Source: Ruminococcaceae bacterium UBA6353 (lineage in GTDB: Bacteria; Bacillota; Clostridia; Oscillospirales; Acutalibacteraceae). Taken from it: a stretch of DNA of 45,429 nucleotides. How positions within the stretch are numbered: position 1 is the stretch's first letter; every line of letters begins with the position of its first letter. Below the pieces are notes generated by a model that searched no databases, had not been told where the DNA came from, and worked only from the letters and a program-made list of their open reading frames with translations. This document shows, one piece after another, positions 15,883-24,603 of this stretch. Made by a program: the position numbers and the translations under genes. The stretch spans positions 1 to 45,429 of the forward strand of contig DJRT01000018.1 in assembly GCA_002437905.1 (NCBI GenBank), in the 5' to 3' direction.

Positions 15883-17073
15883 GTGAACGCTTTTTTACGC
15901 CGCACCTGGGCGCAGGTGCATCTGGATCGTTTAACTGAGAATGCCCGGTATATCCGTAGCCTGCTCTCGCCCGGCTGCCGCATGATGGGAATTGTGAAGG
16001 CGGATGCCTACGGCCACGGTGCGGCACAGGCAGCCGGCGCCCTGCGCGAGGGAGGAGCCGATTGGTTTGGCGTTTCGAATTTGGAAGAGGCGATCGAGCT
16101 GCGCCATGCCGGGATACAGGAGCCGATACTGGTGATCTCCTACACGCCGCCGGAGGAGGCGGCGCGGCTGGCCGAGTACAATATCACGCAGACGGTGCTC
16201 TCCCTTTCCCATGCGCAGGCGCTGTCCGCCGCCGCACAGCAGGCGGGGGTAACGCTGCGTGTGCATATCAAGGTAGACACCGGTATGGCGCGTGTAGGCT
16301 TTGTGTGCCACGATGGGGCGGCGGCGCCGGCGGTGGCGCAGGAGCTTAAGCAACTCTGTGCACTGCCGCAGCTGGTGGCTGAGGGGATATTTACCCACTT
16401 CGCCTCTGCGGATGAGGAGGATGACGGCGGCTTTACCGAGCACCAGTTCTCTCTGTTTACTGCTGTGATCACTGAGGCGGAGAAGGCAGGCTGCCATTTT
16501 GCGCTGCGCCACTGCTGCAACAGTGCGGCCACGGTGCGCTTCCCGCAGATGCACCTGGATATGGTGCGGCCGGGCGTGATCCTGTATGGTATGGCTCCCG
16601 ACCGCTGGATGCAGCCGATGCTGACGGCCCTGCAGCCGGTTATGGAGCTGAAGACCACCGTTTCGATGGTGAAAAAGCTGGCAGCCGATACCCCGCTGAG
16701 CTATGGTCGCACCTATACCACCACAGAGGTGACCGATGTGGCGACCGTGCCGATCGGGTACGCAGACGGCTACCTGCGCGCCTGTTCCAACCGGGCCTGT
16801 ATGCTGGTTGCAGGGCACCGCGTGCCGGTGCTTGGCCGCGTGTGCATGGATCAGTGCATGCTGGATGTGACCGGCATTCCCGGTGTCCGCGAGGGCGCGG
16901 TGGTGACCGTCTTTGGCCGGGATGGGGATCAGGTGCTTTCGGCGGATGAGCTGGCGGCATGGTGCGGAACGATCAATTATGAGATTGTCTGCCTGATCAG
17001 CCGCCGCGTGCCGCGGCTCTACCTCCGCCATGGGCAGGTTGTAGCCTGCGTGGATTATGTCTTGTCCGAATAA
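15883..17073 (+). CDS. alr: Alanine racemase
   Basis: A 396-residue PLP enzyme interconverting L- and D-alanine for peptidoglycan and spore-germination control. The PLP lysine is K39 in MGIVKADAYGHG, and the catalytic tyrosine is Y293 in PIGYADGYLR. VDTGMARVGF and MVRPGVILYG are further family blocks. The start codon is GTG at 15883 behind GAGAGGAGC. Length is slightly above the usual 370-390 residues. Confidence 0.96.
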   Translation: MNAFLRRTWAQVHLDRLTENARYIRSLLSPGCRMMGIVKADAYGHGAAQAAGALREGGADWFGVSNLEEAIELRHAGIQEPILVISYTPPEEAARLAEYNITQTVLSLSHAQALSAAAQQAGVTLRVHIKVDTGMARVGFVCHDGAAAPAVAQELKQLCALPQLVAEGIFTHFASADEEDDGGFTEHQFSLFTAVITEAEKAGCHFALRHCCNSAATVRFPQMHLDMVRPGVILYGMAPDRWMQPMLTALQPVMELKTTVSMVKKLAADTPLSYGRTYTTTEVTDVATVPIGYADGYLRACSNRACMLVAGHRVPVLGRVCMDQCMLDVTGIPGVREGAVVTVFGRDGDQVLSADELAAWCGTINYEIVCLISRRVPRLYLRHGQVVACVDYVLSE

Positions 17074-17085
17074 AAAAGACAACTG

Positions 17086-17127
17086 GCCGATGCGCCTGTC
17101 TAAACTGGCTGCATCGGCTTTATTCTT
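17086..17127 (+). terminator. Terminator after alr
   Basis: GCCGATGC (17086-17093) pairs with GCATCGGC (17111-17118), followed by TTTATTCTTT. Confidence 0.7.
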
Positions 17128-17154
17128 TCGGGTCGGGTCGATAAAAGGAGCTGT

Positions 17155-17847
17155 ATGGCTATGTCTCTGCTGAGCGTCCGCCGGGTGGCGGATGTCTGCC
17201 CGGTGCCAACGCATACGCGTATCTACTTTATTCGCCACGGCGAGAGCGAAGCGAACCAGCGGCAGATCTTTGCCGGGCAAACGGATGTACCGCTGACACC
17301 GCTTGGCCGGCGGCAGGCGGCCTGCACGGCGGAGTATCTGCGTACCGTGGCACTGGATGCGGTGTATACCAGCGACCTGCTGCGGGCGGTGCAGACAGCG
17401 CAGCCGGTGGCGGACAGCCATGGTCTGCCGCTGCGGATGCGGCCGGCGCTGCGGGAAATCCATGCCGGGGAATGGGAGGGCAGGCCCTTCACCGAACTGA
17501 TGACACGGCCGGATTACCGGCAGTGGATACAGCAGATCGGCCTGGCGCATTGCGCCGGCGGCGAAAGCGTGGCCGGGCTGCAAAGCCGGATCGCCGCGGC
17601 CGTGGCGGATATTGTGCGGCGGCATCCGGGGAGCACCGTCTGCATTGTGACCCATGCAGCGGCCATCCGCACGCAGGAGTGTCTGTGGCGTGGGGTGCCC
17701 CTGGCGCAGATGCATACTGTGCCGTGGGTGAGCAATGCCTCGGTAACGGTAGCAGACTACACGGCGCCGGAGACCGGCCACCTGCTTGCGCGGGACATTC
17801 ACGCCTATCTGGGGCAGCTGGAGACGGTCTTACCGCCGAATGTATAA
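17155..17847 (+). CDS. Histidine phosphatase family protein (phosphoglycerate-mutase-like)
   Basis: A 230-residue branch-1 histidine phosphatase. The catalytic RHG motif is FIRHGESEAN (His 28), the second conserved histidine lies in CIVTHAAAIR, and REIHAGEWEG is the typical acid-residue block. Such proteins act on small phosphate esters such as phosphoglycerate, alpha-ribazole-phosphate or sugar phosphates, and the substrate cannot be told here. The start may be ATG 17155 or ATG 17161, since AAAAGGAG precedes both. The transglutaminase gene begins 17 bases after its stop, so the two are likely co-transcribed. Confidence 0.88.
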   Translation: MAMSLLSVRRVADVCPVPTHTRIYFIRHGESEANQRQIFAGQTDVPLTPLGRRQAACTAEYLRTVALDAVYTSDLLRAVQTAQPVADSHGLPLRMRPALREIHAGEWEGRPFTELMTRPDYRQWIQQIGLAHCAGGESVAGLQSRIAAAVADIVRRHPGSTVCIVTHAAAIRTQECLWRGVPLAQMHTVPWVSNASVTVADYTAPETGHLLARDIHAYLGQLETVLPPNV

Positions 17848-17864
17848 AAAAGGAGTTTGACAGC

Positions 17865-19145
17865 ATGAACCGCCTTTTCCCGAGGATCCTTGCATTGCCG
17901 GCCGTGCGAACGGCCGCGCTGGCCGCGGCCGCGGCAACGCTTGTGGCAGCGGTGACAGTGCCGCTGGTGCTCCATCGGCATGCCGGTGCTGCGCCGGGGG
18001 AGTCATCCGCAAGCCGCGTGGAGGCAGGCGCCGACGACCGTACCCCCGGAGAGAACACGGCGGTTACGCTCCCGGCCATCATCGACGAGAGTACGCCGCC
18101 GGTGCCGGTTGGCACAACAACGGCTTCCCGCAGCACGGCGACAAAAACTGCGCCATCTGCATCGAAAGGCACGACTGCCGGCGGGCAGAACAGTGCTGGC
18201 AGCGGGTCGGCACAGAGCAGTGGGGAGGCGAACTACCACCCACGCCTGGCCTATGATAAAATTCCGCAGGCGACATTGGAATATTGGAGCGTACACAGCC
18301 TTTCGCTGTACCGGAGGGTGGTAAACGCCTATCTGAATTACGAGACCACGGTATCCTACGATAACCGTGAGGATCCCTATGCCATCTACACGCTGCTGAC
18401 CTATTACTGTCCGGTCTTCTTCGCTGATACAGCGATCGACAGGGATTTTGTCAACGAAGCTTATCAAGAGCTGACGATCCACTATACCTCAAACAGCCGG
18501 GCAGAGCATGAACAGGTTATCCGCCGGTTTGAGGATGCCTGCCTGTCCGTTCTGGACGGCCTTTCCGGTGCCACCGCGGCGGAGCAGGCGCTGATTGCCT
18601 ATTGCCGATTTACGCAGACGCTGCAGTACGATACCACTATGCAGCCGGCATTGCCGCTTGAATCGGAGGATTACAGAACCTGCCGTAACCCCCGCTATCG
18701 AGAGGTGTACGATGCCATCACCAGCGGCCGCGGTGTGTGTACCTCCTATGCGCGGGCGTATGCGTTTCTGCTGGCCCAGCTGGATATCACCGCGATGCCG
18801 GTGTGCAGTGCCCATTCCTCCGGGGCGGCGGATAAAGGCCATGCCTGGACGATGCTGCAGCTGGGCGACAGCTGGTATTTTGCTGACCCCACATGGGAGA
18901 AAGACGGCTCCTTTACCTATTTCGGCGTCACCACAGCCGAGCGGGTGGAGGCCGGCTATCTGCCGGAGCACTATTGGTTGTTTGATGGCTACACATCGGA
19001 TTTTGCTTCCCGCTATGTGGTCAGCGATACGCGTTTTTCCCCCCTGCACGGCGGGGCGTATCGCCCGCAATTTGACCGCGACCGCCATGCAGTATCCTAT
19101 AACAATGCCAGTGGGCAGCGTATGCCGGCGCTGGATCTGCGATAG
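17865..19145 (+). CDS. Membrane-anchored or exported transglutaminase-like protein
   Basis: A 426-residue protein with an N-terminal signal anchor (about residues 12-36, rich in Ala, Leu and Val) and a Ser/Thr/Ala/Gly-rich low-complexity linker to about residue 125. The C-terminal transglutaminase-like domain shows the expected triad: C292 in GRGVCTSYA, H326 in GHAWTML and D341 in FADPTW. Bacterial members of this superfamily are usually surface cysteine proteases or peptidoglycan-related enzymes. The ATG at 17865 has an AAAAGGAG site upstream. Its substrate is unknown. Confidence 0.88.
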   Translation: MNRLFPRILALPAVRTAALAAAAATLVAAVTVPLVLHRHAGAAPGESSASRVEAGADDRTPGENTAVTLPAIIDESTPPVPVGTTTASRSTATKTAPSASKGTTAGGQNSAGSGSAQSSGEANYHPRLAYDKIPQATLEYWSVHSLSLYRRVVNAYLNYETTVSYDNREDPYAIYTLLTYYCPVFFADTAIDRDFVNEAYQELTIHYTSNSRAEHEQVIRRFEDACLSVLDGLSGATAAEQALIAYCRFTQTLQYDTTMQPALPLESEDYRTCRNPRYREVYDAITSGRGVCTSYARAYAFLLAQLDITAMPVCSAHSSGAADKGHAWTMLQLGDSWYFADPTWEKDGSFTYFGVTTAERVEAGYLPEHYWLFDGYTSDFASRYVVSDTRFSPLHGGAYRPQFDRDRHAVSYNNASGQRMPALDLR

Positions 19146-19157
19146 ACAAAATTAAAC

Positions 19158-19192
19158 AACGCCCGCCCGGAGAGGCTCTCCGGGCGGGCGTT
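19158..19192. terminator. Bidirectional terminator between the transglutaminase gene and dapL
   Basis: AACGCCCGCCCGGAGA and its perfect complement enclose a GGC loop. The minus-strand tail TTGTTTAATTTTG suits the end of the large nitrogen operon. Confidence 0.85.
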
Positions 19193-19213
19193 TCTCGTCG
19201 TTGCAGGCGGTAC

Positions 19214-20401
19214 TTATTTTGTTCCGAAAATTTGTACAAGGCGGGCGGCTGCCTCTTTGGTATCCGCGGGGTCGCCGAAGGCGGAAAAGCGGAAATACCC
19301 CTCGCCGCAGGCGCCAAAGCCCTCGCCGGGCGTGCCGACGATCTGCGCCTCATTCAGCAGGTAACGGAAGCACGCCCAGCTGTCCATGCCGTTCGGGCAG
19401 CGCATCCATACATAGGGAGCGTTGTGGCCGCCGCAGTACCATATGCCACAGGTGTCCAGCGCTTGCATCAGCACAGCGGCATTGCGCTTGTATACCGCAA
19501 TGTTTTCGTGGATCTGCTGCTGTCCCTCCGGCGTGAATACCGCAGCGGCACCCCTCTGGATGATGTAGGAAACGCCGTTGGTCTTGGTGGTGCGGTTGCG
19601 TACCCACATATCGTGCAGGGAAAGTCCCCCCCGCATAAGCTGGCGCGGGACGATCGTGTAGCCGCAGCGGGTGCCGGTGAAGCCGGCCGTTTTGGACAAA
19701 GAGCAGATCTCAATGGCGCAGGTGCGGCTGCCTTCGATCTCATAAATGCTGTGGGGGATAGTCTCGTCCTCAATGAACGCCTCATAGGCGGCATCGAAAA
19801 TGATCACCGCACCGCAGGCATTGGCGTAGTCCACCCAGGCCTGGAGCTTCTCGCGGGTGAAGACTGCGCCGGTGGGGTTGTTCGGCGAACAGATGTAGAT
19901 AATATCCGCCGGCAGGCTGTCATCCGGCAGGGGCGCAAAGCCACAGCTGCTGTCTGCCGGCAAATGGATCAGCCGGTGGCCGGCAATGATATTGGAATCG
20001 ACATAGGCCGGGTAGGTTGGCTCGATGACCAGCGCGGTATTATCCACGGCAAAAAGATCAAGGATATTGCCGAGGTCGTCCCCGGCGCCGCAGGAAATAA
20101 AAACCTCTTCGGTATCCAGCGTAACGCCGCGCCGGGCGTAGTGTCCGCAGATTGCCTCTTTCAGAAATTCGGCGCCGCACTCCGGCATGTATCCATGGAA
20201 GGTTGCCTTATTTGCCTGGTCATCCACGGCCTTATGCAGTGCCCGGATAACGGCATCGCACAGCGGCAGCGTCACATCGCCCACGCCAAGGCGCAGCAGG
20301 CGGGCATCCGGGTGCTGCTGCATATAGGCCTTGGTCTGTTGCTCGATATTGTAAAAAAGGTAGGAGCCTTTCAGCTTTTTATAATTTTCATTTGGTTGCA
20401 T
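19214..20401 (-). CDS. dapL: LL-diaminopimelate aminotransferase
   Basis: A 395-residue class I/II aminotransferase making LL-diaminopimelate from tetrahydrodipicolinate with glutamate as amino donor, the one-step lysine and cell-wall route found in many Clostridia. The PLP lysine is K237 in SLSKTAGFTGTRCGYT. SPNNPTGAV, the GYMPECG block and the C-terminal FRFSAFG are typical of DapL. The ATG at 20401 lies four bases past the pyrG stop, with a GGGAGAAG site inside pyrG, so translation is probably coupled. It is the last gene of the nitrogen operon. Confidence 0.92.
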   Translation of the reverse strand: MQPNENYKKLKGSYLFYNIEQQTKAYMQQHPDARLLRLGVGDVTLPLCDAVIRALHKAVDDQANKATFHGYMPECGAEFLKEAICGHYARRGVTLDTEEVFISCGAGDDLGNILDLFAVDNTALVIEPTYPAYVDSNIIAGHRLIHLPADSSCGFAPLPDDSLPADIIYICSPNNPTGAVFTREKLQAWVDYANACGAVIIFDAAYEAFIEDETIPHSIYEIEGSRTCAIEICSLSKTAGFTGTRCGYTIVPRQLMRGGLSLHDMWVRNRTTKTNGVSYIIQRGAAAVFTPEGQQQIHENIAVYKRNAAVLMQALDTCGIWYCGGHNAPYVWMRCPNGMDSWACFRYLLNEAQIVGTPGEGFGACGEGYFRFSAFGDPADTKEAAARLVQIFGTK

Positions 20402-20405
20402 GGTG

Positions 20406-22019
20406 TTACTTCTCCCGGCTTTCCTTGCCATTCAGTGCCGCCTCAATGAAGCCCCTGAACAGCGGATGGGCCTTGTTCGGACGGGACTTGAACTCCGGAT
20501 GGTACTGTACCCCGACGAAGAACGGGCGGTCCGTCAGCTCGACCGTTTCCACCAGGCGGCCATCCGGCGACAGGCCGGAGAGGGTCAGCCCGGCAGCCGT
20601 CAGCGCCTCGCGGTAGTCGTTATTGAATTCGTAGCGGTGGCGGTGGCGCTCGGAGATCTCCCGCTTGCCGTAGCAGCGTTCCATGGTGGTGCCGGGCTTG
20701 ATCACGCAGGGATAGGCGCCCAGGCGCAGTGTGCCGCCCTTGTCAATATCGTCGCTCTGGCCGGGCATGAAATCAATGACCTTATGCTTGCACAGCTCGT
20801 CGAACTCGCCGGAATGGGCATCGGTTATCCCGGCCACATCGCGGGCGTATTCAATCACGGCAATCTGCATGCCAAGGCAGATACCGAAGTAGGGCAATCC
20901 ACTCTCCCGTGCATAGCGGGCGGCCAGGATCATGCCCTCAATGCCGCGGCTGCCAAAGCCGCCGGGCACAATAATGCCGTCCAGCCCGGCCAGCTCCTCC
21001 CGGTAGTTGGCCTCCGTCAGGTTTTCCGAGTCAATCCAGTGGATGCGGATGTGGGTATTCAGCGTATAGCCGGCGTGGCGCATGGCCTCCGCTACCGAGA
21101 GGTACGCATCGTGCAGCTGGACATATTTGCCGATCAGGCCGATATGTACCTCCTTTTCGCGATTTTTGATGCGTTCGACCATATCCGACCATTCCTGCAG
21201 ATCCGGTTCTTTCGCGTCCAGACCAAGCTCACGGCATACCACGGCGGAGAAATGGGCCTTTTCCAGCATCAGTGGCGCCTCATAGAGATAGGGGAGAGTA
21301 ATGTTTTCGATCACGCAATCCGGCTTTACATTGCAGAACAGAGAGATCTTCTTGAAAATGGAGTCCTCCAGCGGCTCATCGCAGCGCAGCACGATAATAT
21401 TCGGGTTGATACCCATGCCCTGCAGCTCCTTGACCGAGTGCTGAGTAGGCTTGGATTTATGCTCATCAGAGCCGCGCAGGAAGGGAACCAGCGTGACATG
21501 GATAAACAGGCTGTTTTCCCGCCCGACCTCCAGGGAGATCTGCCGCACAGCCTCCAAAAACGGCTGTGACTCGATATCGCCGATGGTGCCGCCAATTTCG
21601 GTAATGACCACATCCGCATCGGTCTGCTTGCCTACGCGGTAAACAAAGTCCTTGATCTCATTGGTGATGTGCGGGATCACCTGCACGGTGGAGCCGAGGT
21701 ATTCGCCGCGGCGCTCCTTGTTCAGTACATTCCAGTACACCTTACCGGTGGTGAGGTTGGAATATTTGTTCAAATCCTCGTCGATAAAGCGCTCATAGTG
21801 ACCAAGATCCAGGTCGGTTTCGGCGCCATCCTCTGTCACATATACCTCGCCGTGCTGATAGGGGCTCATGGTGCCGGGATCCACATTGATGTACGGATCC
21901 AGCTTCTGTGCGGCGACCTTCAATCCTTTGCATTTGAGCAGCCGCCCAAGGGAGGCCGCCGTAATGCCCTTACCCAGCCCGGATACAACGCCGCCGGTTA
22001 CGAAAATGTACTTTGTCAT
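20406..22019 (-). CDS. pyrG: CTP synthase
   Basis: A 537-residue enzyme of normal length converting UTP to CTP with glutamine as nitrogen source. The N-terminal synthetase domain opens KYIFVTGGVVSGLGKGITAA and contains the GGTIGDIESQPF block. The C-terminal class I amidotransferase domain has the nucleophile in YFGICLGMQ and the His-Glu pair in GVQYHPEFKSRP. It begins 14 bases after the ANTAR gene. Its position in an operon of glutamine and glutamate enzymes fits its glutamine use. Confidence 0.97.
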   Translation of the reverse strand: MTKYIFVTGGVVSGLGKGITAASLGRLLKCKGLKVAAQKLDPYINVDPGTMSPYQHGEVYVTEDGAETDLDLGHYERFIDEDLNKYSNLTTGKVYWNVLNKERRGEYLGSTVQVIPHITNEIKDFVYRVGKQTDADVVITEIGGTIGDIESQPFLEAVRQISLEVGRENSLFIHVTLVPFLRGSDEHKSKPTQHSVKELQGMGINPNIIVLRCDEPLEDSIFKKISLFCNVKPDCVIENITLPYLYEAPLMLEKAHFSAVVCRELGLDAKEPDLQEWSDMVERIKNREKEVHIGLIGKYVQLHDAYLSVAEAMRHAGYTLNTHIRIHWIDSENLTEANYREELAGLDGIIVPGGFGSRGIEGMILAARYARESGLPYFGICLGMQIAVIEYARDVAGITDAHSGEFDELCKHKVIDFMPGQSDDIDKGGTLRLGAYPCVIKPGTTMERCYGKREISERHRHRYEFNNDYREALTAAGLTLSGLSPDGRLVETVELTDRPFFVGVQYHPEFKSRPNKAHPLFRGFIEAALNGKESREK

Positions 22020-22033
22020 GGTTTTCCCCTCCG

Positions 22034-22618
22034 TTATTTATAGGTTGCCAGAATATTCTCGGCAATGGTTCTTTTGGTTACGCAGCGATCCATCGCTTGC
22101 TTTTCAATGTAGCGGTGCGCTTCGTCCTCGGTCATTTTCAGCTGTCCGATCAGCCGCCATTTTGCCCGGTTGACCAGACGGATCTCCTGCATTTTTTCTT
22201 CAATGGAGGCCGTTTTCTGCTCCATGCGCCGCAGCCGTTCGCGCGTGCCGCACAGCAGCTGCAGTGATTGCGTGATGATGGAGGCAGAGGTGGGTTTAGA
22301 CACGGTCAGTATCCCATAGGGCGATACCCGCGCCGTGATATCGGGATAGTGCTCAGCGCGCAGAAACAGCAGCACCCCCGTGCCGGAGTTTTCGCAGACA
22401 TCCAGCGCCAGCCTGGTGCCGAAATCGTCCGGCAGCGGCGCATTGATCACCACAATATCGTAGCTGCTTTCCAGCAGACGCCGCCGTGCACCGGATACAT
22501 CCGCCGCCACTGTCACCGGGTGATACCGGCTCTCCGGGAGCAGGGCGGTCATCGCTTCGTTGAATTTTTCGGATGCCGAAACGAGCAATACGCTGTAATA
22601 GTGCTCTGTCAGATCCAC
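22034..22618 (-). CDS. ANTAR-domain antiterminator with a receiver-like N-terminus
   Basis: A 194-residue regulator. Residues 1-115 look like a degenerate response-regulator receiver (SVLLVSASEKFNEAMTALL, then YDIVVINAPLPDDFG). The ANTAR domain at about residues 135-194 carries the conserved pattern AKWRLIGQLKMTEDEAHRYI, then RTIAENIL. ANTAR domains bind paired RNA hairpins and prevent transcription termination. In clostridia, related proteins control glutamine synthetase genes. The start is GTG at 22618 with a GGAGG site. No cognate histidine kinase lies nearby. The likely target is the terminator in the leader of this same operon. Confidence 0.9.
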   Translation of the reverse strand: MDLTEHYYSVLLVSASEKFNEAMTALLPESRYHPVTVAADVSGARRRLLESSYDIVVINAPLPDDFGTRLALDVCENSGTGVLLFLRAEHYPDITARVSPYGILTVSKPTSASIITQSLQLLCGTRERLRRMEQKTASIEEKMQEIRLVNRAKWRLIGQLKMTEDEAHRYIEKQAMDRCVTKRTIAENILATYK

Positions 22619-22651
22619 CTGCGTCCCTCCTTTGGCGTTTTGGCGGCTGTA

Positions 22652-23860
22652 TTACCGGGTATAGTGGGCTATGATGGTTTCCGGGAGGTTGTTGTAGATA
22701 AAGGCGCTGTCGGCGGCCAGCTGCTTTGCTTCGCCGAGGGTTGCCGGCAGTGTCCGGTATTCGGCTTTGCGCTCCTGCGGGGCTGTATAGAGGTTAAAGT
22801 CCGCGGCCGGCGGCAGGGGAGCGTTTGCACGCACACCGTCCAGCCCGGCACGGATCAGCAGGGTAAAAGCCAGATAGGGATTGCACAGTGGATCAGGGGA
22901 ACGCAGCTCGGCGCGCCGGTATTCGCCGCTGGCCGCGGGAATACGGATCAGCTGTGAGCGGTTCTCGCTTGACCACGAAACATAGCGCGGCGCTTTATCC
23001 CGGCCAAGCCGCGCATAGGAGGCCGGCGTGGTATTGAAAAACACCGTCATCTCCGGAATGTGCGTCAGCACCCCCGCAATGACCTGCGGGGTAACATCCC
23101 GGTCGCCGGCAGCCTGAATCGAAAAATTGATATGCATACCGTTGCCGGCGCAGTCCTCCAGCGGCTTCGGTGAGAAATCGGCATAAAGGCCGTTGCGTGC
23201 CGCCACCGTGTTGACAACCGAACGGAAAGTCACGGCGTTGTCGGCCGCCGTGAGCGGATCAGAATACCGGAAATCAATCTCATTTTGGCCGGGGCCGACC
23301 TCATGGTGGGAGCTTTCCGGCAGGATGCCCATGCGTTCCAGCGTCAGGCAGATCTCGCGGCGGACATTTTCGCCCTTATCCTCCGGGGCAATGTCCATGT
23401 AGCCGGCCGTGTCATAGGGGATGGTGGTCGGCTCTCCGTTTTCGTCCCGCTTGAAGAGGTAAAACTCCATTTCTGATCCAAAGCGGAAGTGCAATCCCTC
23501 TTTCGCGGCTTCCTCGGCCGCTGTCTGCAGTAGGGTGCGTGTGTCTGCCTCAAAGGGGCGGCCATCGGGATAGGTGACCTGGCAGAACATCCGCACCACC
23601 CGGCCGTGCTCCGGCCGCCACGGCAGCACGCAGAGGGTGGCCGGGTCGGGGTGCAGCAGCAGATCGGAGTGTACCACATCCCCGAAACCGGCTACAGCGG
23701 AGGCGTCAATGGCAATACCGTAGGTAAAGGCGCGATCCAGCTCTCCGGGCATGATGGAGATGTTCTTCTGGGTGCCGTAAATATCGCAGAAAGCCATGCG
23801 GATGAATTTGACATCCTCCTCGGCAACATATTGCCGGATCTCCTCTTTGGAATACTTCAT
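22652..23860 (-). CDS. glnA: Glutamine synthetase, type I-like, C-terminally short
   Basis: A 402-residue enzyme forming glutamine from glutamate and ammonia. The N-terminal beta-grasp includes FIRMAFCDIYGTQKNISIM. Catalytic signatures follow: FGSEMEFYLF, the HHEVGPGQNEIDF metal block, GNGMHINFS, the NRSQLIRIPA nucleotide loop and RRAELRSPDPLCNPYLAF. The usual GSI C-terminal 35-45 residues, including the WELDRYL-type end, are missing: the protein stops at NLPETIIAHYTR. It sits between the GOGAT genes and the ANTAR gene. The same truncation is not explained by a frameshift within the visible stop region, so it may be a genuine short subfamily. Confidence 0.92.
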   Translation of the reverse strand: MKYSKEEIRQYVAEEDVKFIRMAFCDIYGTQKNISIMPGELDRAFTYGIAIDASAVAGFGDVVHSDLLLHPDPATLCVLPWRPEHGRVVRMFCQVTYPDGRPFEADTRTLLQTAAEEAAKEGLHFRFGSEMEFYLFKRDENGEPTTIPYDTAGYMDIAPEDKGENVRREICLTLERMGILPESSHHEVGPGQNEIDFRYSDPLTAADNAVTFRSVVNTVAARNGLYADFSPKPLEDCAGNGMHINFSIQAAGDRDVTPQVIAGVLTHIPEMTVFFNTTPASYARLGRDKAPRYVSWSSENRSQLIRIPAASGEYRRAELRSPDPLCNPYLAFTLLIRAGLDGVRANAPLPPAADFNLYTAPQERKAEYRTLPATLGEAKQLAADSAFIYNNLPETIIAHYTR

Positions 23861-23878
23861 GGATTTTCCCGCCTTTCT

Positions 23879-24601
23879 TCAGTTTGCGACATACATTTGC
23901 TTATAGGGGTTTTTGCTGTCCGGCGTGATCACGGTATAGTCGTCGTGCAGCAGCTTTTCGCTGCTGTAACCGAACAGCGTACAGAATTGCTCAATAACCG
24001 GCCGCAGCTCTGCCATATCCTCGGTGGTGGCGGAGTGCCGGTTGGTGCGTTCAGGAAGCTGCACGGCAGAAGCGTCGCCGCGCAGCACCATTTTTCCGCC
24101 ATGCATACCGGTGCAGGGGAAATTGCCGACGATCGGCTTTCCATCGCGGTGCAGGCCGAGCACCACAATCAGGCCGCCGGCCTGATATTCGCCAAGGAAG
24201 CTGCCGGCGCGGCCGCCAATGACGATTACCGGTTTTTTCTCTTTATAGGCTTTCATGTGGATGCCGGCGCGGTAGCCGGCGTTGCCCTGGATGTACAGCT
24301 CGCCGCCGCGCATAGCGTAGCCGGCGGCATCGCCGATATTGCCGTGTATGACGATGCGGCCGTCGTTCATCGTATCGCCCACGGCATCCTGCGCGTTTCC
24401 GTTTACGGTGATGATGGCACCGTTGAGGTATGCGCCGAGGGCGTTACCGGGGATGCCGTCGATCTCAATGGTGCAGTCCCGCATGCCGGAGGCGATGAAG
24501 CGGTGGCCGAGGCAGCCGGTGATGCGGCAGCAGGCCCCGGCGGTACGGATAGCCTCGTTCAATGCAGAGAAGCTTTGGTTTTCCGCGTGGATCAATACCA
24601 T
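23879..24601 (-). CDS. Glutamate synthase alpha-subunit C-terminal (GXGXG) domain as a separate protein
   Basis: A 240-residue right-handed beta-helix matching the third domain of GltB, encoded alone as in archaeal-type glutamate synthases. GXGXG-type turns appear as GCLGHRF, GNALGAYL, GNAQDAVG, GNIGDAAG and GNAGYRAG at a regular spacing, followed by VIGGRAGSFLGEYQ. It has a structural role around the ammonia tunnel and has no active site of its own. The gene starts two bases after the upstream FAD protein stop and precedes glnA by 18 bases. Confidence 0.9.
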   Translation of the reverse strand: MVLIHAENQSFSALNEAIRTAGACCRITGCLGHRFIASGMRDCTIEIDGIPGNALGAYLNGAIITVNGNAQDAVGDTMNDGRIVIHGNIGDAAGYAMRGGELYIQGNAGYRAGIHMKAYKEKKPVIVIGGRAGSFLGEYQAGGLIVVLGLHRDGKPIVGNFPCTGMHGGKMVLRGDASAVQLPERTNRHSATTEDMAELRPVIEQFCTLFGYSSEKLLHDDYTVITPDSKNPYKQMYVAN

Positions 24602-24603
24602 GA

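Noticed and set aside
15931..17802. A 623-codon minus-strand frame
   Set aside because: It is antisense to alr and the histidine phosphatase, His/Arg-rich and without recognisable motifs.
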